A DNA stretch of 12,063 nt from Bradyrhizobium sp. (lineage in GTDB: Bacteria; Pseudomonadota; Alphaproteobacteria; Rhizobiales; Xanthobacteraceae), in assembly GCA_013695565.1 (NCBI GenBank), contig JACDAG010000490.1:1-12063 (forward strand), in the 5' to 3' direction. Below the pieces are notes generated by a model. That model was not told the DNA's origin. It did no database searches and worked only from the letters and a program-made list of their open reading frames with translations. Numbering within the stretch: position 1 is the first letter of the stretch; each line of letters opens with the position of its first letter. The translations under genes were made by a program, and so were the position numbers. Positions 1-6,333 of this stretch are shown here, piece after piece.

Positions 1-995
1 GCGTACATCAGGCCGCCCTTGTTCCAGGTCGCATTCAGGCCGCGATCGAGCTTCAACGGGCTGGCCTTGCCGACATTGCGCTCGAAGATCTCGCTGTAAT
101 TGCCGCCGGCCTTGATCGCCTGCAGCATCCACTTGTTGTCGAGACCGAACCGCGATCCCAAGTCACCGGCGGTGCCGAGCAGACGCTGGATCGCGGGCGT
201 GCTCGACTTCGTCATTTCGTCGGCATTGGCTGCGGTCACACCCAGTTCCTCTGCCTCGACCAAGCCATAGTGAAGCCAGGTGATGATGTCGGACCACACT
301 TCGTCGCCATTGCGCGTGAACGGCCCGAGCGGCTCCTTGCTGATCGTCTGCGGCAGCACGACATAATCGGCCGGATTCGGCGCCGCCGTTGTCACCGCAC
401 CCGCCAGCGCCGAGGCATCCTGGGTCATGACATCGCAGCGGCCGCCGAAGAAGGTCTGGTACATCGTATCGGTGCGGTCGAACACCAGCGGCTTCCAATC
501 GATCCCGTTGGCGCGGCCGTAATCGCCAAGCGTCACCTCATGGGTGGTGCCCTGCGCGACGCAGACCGTGGCGCCCTTCAGGTCCTTCAATTCCTTGACG
601 CCGGCGTCGCGCTTCACGAGGAAGCCCTGGCCGTCGTAGAAATTGACCGGCCCCTGGCGCAGGCCAAGCGTCACGCCGCGCAGATAGGTCTGCGTGGAGT
701 TGCGATAGAGCACGTCGATTTCACCGGATTGCAGCGCGGTGAAGCGGTTCTGCGCGGTCAGCGCGACGTAGCGCACCTTGGCGGCATCACCGAGCACTCC
801 CGCGGCCAGTGCGCGGCAATAGTCGACGTCGAGGCCCTTGTAATTGCCCTGCGAGTCCGGCGTCGAGAAGCCGGCGAAACCGGCGCTGACGCCGCACACC
901 AGCGTGCCGCGTTGCTTGACCGTGTCCAGCGTGGCTGCCGACGCGGCCGCGAACGAAAGTGCGAGCAAACCGGTAGCGATGACTACTCTCTTCAT
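1..995 (-). CDS. aapJ: AapJ/BztA-like amino acid ABC transporter periplasmic binding protein (3' end cut by window)
   Basis: Periplasmic solute-binding protein of a general L-amino acid ABC importer (family SBP_bac_3, AapJ/BztA branch). About 331 residues are visible; the family is usually near 340, so only roughly the last ten lie beyond the left edge. It starts with ATG at 995, preceded by a strong AGGGAGGAG ribosome site. Residues 1-20 form a Sec signal peptide (MKRVVIATGLLALSFAAASA). Recognisable blocks follow: RGTLVCGVSAGFAGFS, GLDVDYCRALAAG, LYRNSTQT, YDGQGFLVKRD, GATVCVAQGTTHE, FGGRCDVMTQDASAL, KEPLGPFTRNGD and, near the end, LDRGLNATWNKGGLMYA, all hallmarks of AapJ. The gene begins 12 bp after the aminotransferase stop and is presumably co-transcribed with it and with the RpiR regulator. 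The matching permeases lie across the divergent promoter at 3236-3323. The symbol marks family membership; the specific ligand is unknown. Confidence 0.93.
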   Translation of the reverse strand, partial: MKRVVIATGLLALSFAAASAATLDTVKQRGTLVCGVSAGFAGFSTPDSQGNYKGLDVDYCRALAAGVLGDAAKVRYVALTAQNRFTALQSGEIDVLYRNSTQTYLRGVTLGLRQGPVNFYDGQGFLVKRDAGVKELKDLKGATVCVAQGTTHEVTLGDYGRANGIDWKPLVFDRTDTMYQTFFGGRCDVMTQDASALAGAVTTAAPNPADYVVLPQTISKEPLGPFTRNGDEVWSDIITWLHYGLVEAEELGVTAANADEMTKSSTPAIQRLLGTAGDLGSRFGLDNKWMLQAIKAGGNYSEIFERNVGKASPLKLDRGLNATWNKGGLMY

Positions 996-1007
996 TTCCG
1001 CTCCTCC

Positions 1008-2357
1008 CTAGTGACCAACAGATTTCAAGGCGCCGTCGACGGCGTGGCCCAATCGGTCGACGATCATGTCGATATTCTCTGACGTTGCGATGTAGGGCGG
1101 CGCGAGCAGGACGTGATCGCCGATCCGGCCGTCCACGGTCCCACCCATCGGATAGCACGCCAGCCCGCCTTCGAACGCGGCGGCCTTGATGCGCTGATGG
1201 AGTTTCAGCGCGGGGTCGAACGGCGTGCGCGTGGCACGATCGGCCACCAGTTCGATGGCCTGGAACAGGCCGCGCCCGCGGATGTCGCCGACATGGCGGT
1301 GATTGCCGAACCGCTCAGTCAGCCGCCGTTCGAGATGCGCGCCGAGGACTTTCACGTTGTCGAGCAAGCCTTCCTCGCTGATCACCTGCTGCACGCCGAG
1401 CGCGGCGGCGCAGGCCATCGGGTGCGCCAGATAAGTATGCCCGTGCTGGAACGCACCCGAACCCTGTCGAATGGTGTCGATGATCTGCCCGCTCGCGAGC
1501 ATGGCGCCGATCGGCTGATAGCCGCCACCCAGCCCCTTGGCGACCGCCTGGATATCGGGCGAAATACCTTCCTGCTCCCACGCATGCAACGTGCCGGTGC
1601 GCCCCATGCCGCACATCACCTCGTCGAGAAAGAGCAGCGCGCCGTGACGAGTGCAGATATCGCGCACGGCGCGGAAATATCCCTCCGGCGCCGTCACGCA
1701 CCCGCCCGTCGCGCCCACCACCGGTTCGGCGATAAACGCCGCCACCGTATCGGGGCCGAGGCGCTGGAATTCCGCCTCCAATTCGGCGGCCAGCCGCGCC
1801 ACGAACTCCGCCTCGGATTCATTGTCGCGCTTTTCGTGATAGGCGAACGCCGGCGTCACATGGCTGAAAGCGTCCGACAACAGCGGCGCATAGGGTTCGC
1901 GCCGCCAGGCATTACCGCCGGCGGCCAGCGCGCCCAGCGTATTGCCGTGATAGCTCTGGCGCCGGGCGATGAATCGCTGGCGCTGCGGCTCGCCGCGCTC
2001 GATGAAATATTGCCGCGCCAGTTTGATGCCGGCTTCGATCGCTTCCGATCCGCCGCTGACGAAGTAGGCATAGGCGAGCCCGCCGGGCTCGTCGCCGACC
2101 AGATGCTCGGCCAGCGCTTCCGCCGGCTCCGACGAAAAGAAACCGGTATGGGCGTAGGCCAGCTTCGAGGCCTGCCGCGACATCGCTTCGAGCACGCGCG
2201 GGTGCTGATGGCCAAGACAGGAAACCGCGGCGCCGCCGGAGGCATCCAGAATCCGGCGCCCGTCTTCGGCAATCAGCCACACGCCCTCGCCACCGACGGC
2301 CTTTGGCGGTGTCTCACGCAGACTACGATGCAGCACGCGGCTCTTTTGATTGGCCAT
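1008..2357 (-). CDS. class III PLP-dependent aminotransferase (BioA-like fold, COG0161 type)
   Basis: Fold type I pyridoxal phosphate aminotransferase of class III (Aminotran_3), 449 residues, the usual length. Visible signature: phosphate-binding SGGSEAIE near residues 101-108, SYHGNT near 135-140, FLDEV with the cofactor-pyridine Asp at about 245, and AVAKGLGGGYQPIG with the Schiff-base Lys at about 274. The start was set at ATG 2357, where AAGG lies 9 bases upstream; a TTG at 2366 is also in frame but abuts the AAGG with no spacing. The gene begins 5 bp after the regulator's stop and is followed 12 bp later by the binding protein, so the three form one operon. The setting suggests it removes the amino group from the imported amino acid or amine. 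The donor substrate cannot be read from the sequence; biotin synthesis (BioA) is unlikely because no bio genes are near. Confidence 0.92.
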   Translation of the reverse strand: MANQKSRVLHRSLRETPPKAVGGEGVWLIAEDGRRILDASGGAAVSCLGHQHPRVLEAMSRQASKLAYAHTGFFSSEPAEALAEHLVGDEPGGLAYAYFVSGGSEAIEAGIKLARQYFIERGEPQRQRFIARRQSYHGNTLGALAAGGNAWRREPYAPLLSDAFSHVTPAFAYHEKRDNESEAEFVARLAAELEAEFQRLGPDTVAAFIAEPVVGATGGCVTAPEGYFRAVRDICTRHGALLFLDEVMCGMGRTGTLHAWEQEGISPDIQAVAKGLGGGYQPIGAMLASGQIIDTIRQGSGAFQHGHTYLAHPMACAAALGVQQVISEEGLLDNVKVLGAHLERRLTERFGNHRHVGDIRGRGLFQAIELVADRATRTPFDPALKLHQRIKAAAFEGGLACYPMGGTVDGRIGDHVLLAPPYIATSENIDMIVDRLGHAVDGALKSVGH

Positions 2358-2362
2358 GGTTT

Positions 2363-3235
2363 TCAACCTTTCTCGGCAACATATTGCGACATCGCGGCGA
2401 GGCGTCTTTCGGTGTCCTCCAGCCGACGCTTCGCCGTTGCACCGCCCAACGCGAACGTGACCGCCGCCAGCGACTGCGCAATGGCGATCGCCCCGGTCAG
2501 GCTTGGAAAGAATCCCGGCGAGGAAGCCGATTCGAACAGCAGCAAATGCCCCGCCCCCTCCGCCATCGGCGCCGTCATGGTGTCCGCAATCGCAATCAGC
2601 GTGGCGCCGGATTGACGCGCCGCGCGCGCCGACAACACGCTTGCGGTGGAGTAAGGCGCAAAACCGATCACGACCACCGCATCGTCTTTATGGAAGGCGC
2701 CAAGATCGAGATCTTCGGGACCGGAGCCGCCGACCAGTTGCACTTCGTCGGGCCGGAACAGACGCAGCTGGTAATTGAGCAATTCCGCCACGCTGCGGCA
2801 GCTTCGGAAGCCGGCGATCCAGATCCGTTGCGCGGCGTGCAGCGCCCTCGCCGCATTGGCGATCGAGGCCGCTTCGATGCGCGCAAGACCTGCGGCTTCG
2901 GCTTCCAGCTTGTCGGCGACCAGCGAGACATCCGAATTCGGCCCACGGCGCGCCTTGGTGCGGCCCGAAAACGGCGTCGGCTGCTCCGGCCGGCGCGCCT
3001 CGGTCAAGGCGGCGCGCAGCCCGTCCCATCCGGAATAGCCCAATGCTTTCGCGAGCCGGGTGAAGGCGGCGGGATCGGCGCCCGCCTCGGCGGCCAGATC
3101 GCGCATCGAACGCGTCGTGGCGTCGTAATCGTTGGCGGCGACGAACCGCCCGACCTGCTGCAGCCGCGCCGGCAATGACGGCAAGGCGCTGCACAACTCG
3201 TTCAGCGGTGAAGATTTCGGCTGCGGCTGGGCCAT
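2363..3235 (-). CDS. MurR/RpiR-family transcriptional regulator (HTH + SIS domain)
   Basis: Transcription factor of the RpiR/MurR family, 290 residues. The N-terminal third (about 10-85) is the HTH_6 helix-turn-helix domain: LQQVGRFVAAND, TRSMRDLAAEAGADPAAFTRLAKALGYSGW. A SIS domain occupies about residues 110-250 (RIWIAGFRSCRSVAELLNYQ, DDAVVVIGFAPYSTASVLSA, GATLIAIADT). SIS domains usually bind phosphosugars, but several RpiR proteins in rhizobia control amino acid or amine catabolism, which fits these neighbours. ATG 3235 was chosen because it matches the family's N-terminus. Upstream in-frame TTG 3307 would place the inverted repeat inside the gene and has no ribosome site. No clear Shine-Dalgarno precedes 3235 either. 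It is first in the minus-strand operon and divergent from the permeases; autoregulation through the 3243-3273 repeat is inferred. Confidence 0.93.
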   Translation of the reverse strand: MAQPQPKSSPLNELCSALPSLPARLQQVGRFVAANDYDATTRSMRDLAAEAGADPAAFTRLAKALGYSGWDGLRAALTEARRPEQPTPFSGRTKARRGPNSDVSLVADKLEAEAAGLARIEAASIANAARALHAAQRIWIAGFRSCRSVAELLNYQLRLFRPDEVQLVGGSGPEDLDLGAFHKDDAVVVIGFAPYSTASVLSARAARQSGATLIAIADTMTAPMAEGAGHLLLFESASSPGFFPSLTGAIAIAQSLAAVTFALGGATAKRRLEDTERRLAAMSQYVAEKG

Positions 3236-3242
3236 GAAACAA

Positions 3243-3273
3243 ATGTTGCATATTTTATGTTTTAGTGCAACAT
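3243..3273. promoter_or_regulatory. candidate RpiR operator in the divergent promoter region
   Basis: A perfect inverted repeat, ATGTTGCA (3243-3250) and TGCAACAT (3266-3273), is separated by a 15-base AT-rich spacer. The arm centres are 23 bp apart, about two helical turns, as expected for dimeric or tetrameric repressor binding. It lies in the 88-bp gap between the divergent RpiR gene and the AapQ-like permease. Its arms contain TTGCAT and TTGCAC, which could serve as -35 elements on the two strands, although no good -10 was seen. That it is the RpiR operator is an inference from position and symmetry. Confidence 0.6.
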
Positions 3274-3323
3274 ATGAAACACGCTTAGCCGAAGATCGCT
3301 GCTGCAATAAGGAATCTTATGCC

Positions 3324-4511
3324 GTGACGATATCGACGCCCGAACCCCAGCGCCGTCCGCGATGGCGCACTTCCTGGAGCCGGCAGCGCCTCAGCGGGCT
3401 GCTCTGGCAGATACTGGTGGTCGGGATCGCGGTCGCCGTCGTCGGCTGGCTGTGGTCGAACGCGCTTCACAATCTCTCGGTCCGCCGGATCTCGACCGGC
3501 TTTGCATTTCTCGGCCGCGAGGCGGGAATGCCCATCGCCGACAGCTGGATCGCCTACAGCCCCAAAGATCCCTATGTACGCGCGTTCCTGGTCGGCATTA
3601 TCAATACGCTGCGCGTTGCCGTCATCGGCATCGTGCTCGCGACCGTGCTTGGAACATTGATCGGAATTGCACGGCTGTCCTCCAACTGGCTGCTGGCGCG
3701 ACTGTCGGCGGTGTATGTCGAAATTCTCCGCGACATCCCGCTGCTGCTGCAACTGCTGTTCTGGTACGTGCTGATGCAGGGCCTTCCGGCAGCGCGCAGC
3801 GCCTGGAAACCGATCGACGGCGTCTATCTTTCAAACCGGGGTTTGATACTCCCCTCGGTCCCGATCGAGGATGCGAACCTCTGGGTCCTCGGCGCCGCGG
3901 TGCTTGGGCTGATCGCGTTATACTTCGTTCGGCGCCGGCTGGTCGCGCAGCAGATGGCGGACGGCCGGATGCGCCCGGTCTGGCCTTACGCGCTGGGGCT
4001 GGTGGTCGGACTGCCCGCGCTGCTGTCATTGGCCATCGGTGCATCCTGGACCATCACGATCCCGGAATTGCGCGGTTTCAATTTCGTCGGCGGGCTGACG
4101 CTGGCGCCGGAATATTTCGCGCTGCTGATCGCGCTCGTCACCTATACCTCGGCCTTCATCGCCGAGATCGTGCGCAGCGGCATCCAGTCCGTCCATATCG
4201 GCCAATGGGATGCGGCGAAGGCGCTCGGGCTGCGCCGCGGCTTCATGCTGCGGCACATCGTGCTGCCGCAGGCGCTGCGCGTCATCATTTTGCCGATGAC
4301 CAGCCAATATCTGAACCTGACCAAGAACTCCTCGCTGGCAGTCGCGGTCGGCTACCAGGATATCGTTTCGATCGCGAACACGACGCTGAACCAGACCGGC
4401 CAGGCGATCGAGGCCATCGCGCTCATCATGCTGGTGTTCCTCACCATCAGCCTCGGCATCAGCCTGTTCATGAACTGGTACAACGCGCGCATCGCGCTGG
4501 TGGAGCGGTGA
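3324..4511 (+). CDS. aapQ: AapQ/BztB-like amino acid ABC transporter permease
   Basis: Inner-membrane permease of a polar amino acid (HAAT-type) ABC importer, 395 residues, the expected length for AapQ/BztB. A first membrane span lies at about 26-46 (LLWQILVVGIAVAVVGWLW). The sequence RAFLVGIINTLRVAVIGIVLAT (about 86-107) begins the transport domain, with VEILRDIPLLLQLLFWYVL at 132-150. The large loop and extra spans around 150-260 typify the Aap/Bzt branch. The EAA loop that contacts the ATPase is at about 281-302 (EIVRSGIQSVHIGQWDAAKAL). GTG 3324 was chosen as the start: AAGGA lies 10 bases upstream, the length fits the family, and the ATG at 3319 is out of frame with an immediate stop. It is followed 4 bp later by the AapM-like partner. 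Expression is probably controlled from the inverted repeat about 50 bp upstream. Confidence 0.93.
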   Translation: MTISTPEPQRRPRWRTSWSRQRLSGLLWQILVVGIAVAVVGWLWSNALHNLSVRRISTGFAFLGREAGMPIADSWIAYSPKDPYVRAFLVGIINTLRVAVIGIVLATVLGTLIGIARLSSNWLLARLSAVYVEILRDIPLLLQLLFWYVLMQGLPAARSAWKPIDGVYLSNRGLILPSVPIEDANLWVLGAAVLGLIALYFVRRRLVAQQMADGRMRPVWPYALGLVVGLPALLSLAIGASWTITIPELRGFNFVGGLTLAPEYFALLIALVTYTSAFIAEIVRSGIQSVHIGQWDAAKALGLRRGFMLRHIVLPQALRVIILPMTSQYLNLTKNSSLAVAVGYQDIVSIANTTLNQTGQAIEAIALIMLVFLTISLGISLFMNWYNARIALVER

Positions 4512-4515
4512 GCCC

Positions 4516-5637
4516 ATGACATCGTTGACATCAGCCCCGGAAAGTCCGTTGCCGCTCGGCCGGCCGCAATACCGCAGGACCTTGTCCGCCCGCATCATCG
4601 CATGGCTGCGCGCCAACCTGTTCGCGTCGATCCCCTCGTCCATCATGTCGCTGTTGCTGATCGCCGTGCTCGGCAAGGCGTTCGTCAGCCTCGTGCAATG
4701 GGGCTTTGTGAATGCGATCTGGATCGTCTCGGGCGACCAGACCGGCCCGTGCCGGGCGCTCCGCGGGATCGGCGCCTGCTGGGCCGTGATTCCCGAAAAA
4801 TATCGCTTCATCCTGTTCGGCACCTATCCGTTCAGCGAACAATGGCGTCCGGCGCTGGCGACGCTGACTTTCATCGCGCTGTTCTATCTGACGACCCGCC
4901 GCAGTTTTTGGGGCCGCAAGCTCGTGGCCACATGGATCGGCGCATTGGTCCTGATCGGCGTTCTGATGTGGGGCGGCATCTTCGACCTGACATATGTTTC
5001 GCAGGACCGCTGGGGCGGCCTGCCGGTGACGCTGATCCTCGCGACCTTCGGGCTCGCCTTCGGCTTTCCGCTCGGAATCCTGGTCGCCCTCGGCCGCCGC
5101 TCGAAACTGCCCGCGATCCGCTCGCTCTGCGTGCTCTATGTCGAGCTGATCCGCGGCGTTCCCCTGATCAGCCTCTTGTTCATGGCAAGCGTGATGTTTC
5201 CGCTGTTCATGCCCGATGGCGTCAATATCGATAAACTGCTCAGGGCGCAGATCGCCTTCGTGCTGTACGCCGGCGCCTATCTCGCCGAAGTCATTCGCGG
5301 CGGCCTGCAGGCGGTGCCGCGCGGCCAATACGACGCCGCCGATGCCCTCGGGCTGTCCTACTGGAAGAAGAACGGCCTGATCATCCTGCCGCAAGCGATC
5401 CGCCACGTGATCCCGCCGCTGGTGAATACGTTCATCGCCTTCTTCAAGGATACCAGCCTGGTCCTGATCATCGGCATCTTCGATCTGCTGACGACGGCCA
5501 AGACCTCGATCATCGACCCCGCCTGGCAGTCCTTCAGCGTCGAGGTCTACATTTTCGTGAGCCTGATCTATTTCGCTTTTTGCTTTGCCATGTCACGCTA
5601 TAGCCGACAGCTTGAGGCGCAGGCGAGATCGAGTTGA
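4516..5637 (+). CDS. aapM: AapM/BztC-like amino acid ABC transporter permease
   Basis: Second inner-membrane permease of the same importer, 373 residues; it should pair with the AapQ-like protein as a heterodimer. The first span is at about 38-60. The AapM-type periplasmic insert with WIVSGDQTGPCRALRGIGACWAV is at about 69-91. Further spans occur at about 113-125, 138-155 and 170-193. VELIRGVPLISLLFMASVMFPLFMP is at 209-233, and the EAA loop is at about 258-280 (EVIRGGLQAVPRGQYDAADALGL), followed by a long terminal span pair. The ATG at 4516 lies 4 bp after the upstream stop, with GGAG about ten bases before it. In classical aap/bzt operons an ATPase gene comes next; here a glutathione S-transferase gene follows, so the ATPase must come from elsewhere, possibly left of the window beside the binding protein. 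Confidence 0.94.
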   Translation: MTSLTSAPESPLPLGRPQYRRTLSARIIAWLRANLFASIPSSIMSLLLIAVLGKAFVSLVQWGFVNAIWIVSGDQTGPCRALRGIGACWAVIPEKYRFILFGTYPFSEQWRPALATLTFIALFYLTTRRSFWGRKLVATWIGALVLIGVLMWGGIFDLTYVSQDRWGGLPVTLILATFGLAFGFPLGILVALGRRSKLPAIRSLCVLYVELIRGVPLISLLFMASVMFPLFMPDGVNIDKLLRAQIAFVLYAGAYLAEVIRGGLQAVPRGQYDAADALGLSYWKKNGLIILPQAIRHVIPPLVNTFIAFFKDTSLVLIIGIFDLLTTAKTSIIDPAWQSFSVEVYIFVSLIYFAFCFAMSRYSRQLEAQARSS

Positions 5638-5685
5638 TGCCGGAAGGCGTCTGGTCGCCGGCTGGCTGCAAAGGGAACATCCGGC

Positions 5686-6327
5686 ATGCTCACCGTTCAT
5701 CATCTGGGTAAATCGCAATCCGAGCGGATCGTCTGGCTGTGCGAGGAGCTGGCGATCCCCTACGAGCTGAAATGCTACGCGCGCGATCCCGTCACGATTC
5801 TCGCGCCGGCGGAGTACAGGGCGCTGCACGCGATCGGCGCGGCGCCCGTCATCACCGACGGCGATCTGGTGCTGGCGGAGTCCGGCGCCGTGGTCGACTA
5901 CATCATCGCGAAATACGGCAACGGCCGCCTGGCGCTGAATTCAGGCCATCGCGACTTCGCGCCATACCTCTACTGGTTTCATTTTGCCAATGGCACGTTG
6001 CAGGCGAGCATGGGACGCAGCATGATCCTGAACCGCCTGAAACTGGCGGACGACAACCCGGTGCTGCTGGCCACCAGGACACGGGTCGACCGCGCCTTCG
6101 ATTTGGTCGAGGCGCGCACGCGGCAGGCTGAATATCTGGCCGGCAACGAATTCACCGCGGCCGATATCATGATGGGCTTCTCGCTCACCACCATGCGCTA
6201 TTTCCTGCCCTACGATCTCGCGCGTTGCCCCAGTATCGTCAACTATCTCGCGCGGATCGGCCAACGCCCGGCTTATCGTCGGGCGATGGAGAAGGGTGAC
6301 CCCGGAATGGCGCTGCTGCTGACCTGA
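5686..6327 (+). CDS. glutathione S-transferase family protein
   Basis: Soluble GST-like protein of 213 residues, normal for the family. Residues 1-80 form the thioredoxin-fold domain. A YfcG-like start, LTVHHLGKSQSERIVWLCEEL, places a Ser in the usual catalytic region; GAAPVITDGDLVLAESGAVVDYI contains the cis-Pro (after Ala-Ala) and the ES glutathione-contact pair. The C-terminal helical domain (about 90-205) carries LAGNEFTAADIMMGFSL, the conserved N-capping box with Asp. ATG 5686 has AAGGGAA eight bases upstream. It begins 48 bp after the AapM-like gene with no terminator seen between, so it may be the last gene of that operon. Its substrate is unknown. It ends only 6 bp from the stop of the convergent chemoreceptor gene. 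Confidence 0.92.
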   Translation: MLTVHHLGKSQSERIVWLCEELAIPYELKCYARDPVTILAPAEYRALHAIGAAPVITDGDLVLAESGAVVDYIIAKYGNGRLALNSGHRDFAPYLYWFHFANGTLQASMGRSMILNRLKLADDNPVLLATRTRVDRAFDLVEARTRQAEYLAGNEFTAADIMMGFSLTTMRYFLPYDLARCPSIVNYLARIGQRPAYRRAMEKGDPGMALLLT

Positions 6328-6333
6328 GCGGAG

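Noticed and set aside
1113..2615. 500-codon plus-strand open frame opposite the aminotransferase and regulator
   Set aside because: It is antisense to two clear family members, is rich in His/Arg/Gln, has no recognisable domain, and reflects the high-GC third-position shadow of the real genes.
3319..3326. ATG 3319 as start of the AapQ-like gene
   Set aside because: It is out of frame with the permease and meets TGA two codons later; GTG 3324 is in frame with proper ribosome-site spacing.
4026..4823. Minus-strand open frames opposite the permeases (also 4531-5406)
   Set aside because: Opposite well-supported membrane proteins; composition is His/Asp/Gln/Arg-rich, as expected of antisense permease sequence.
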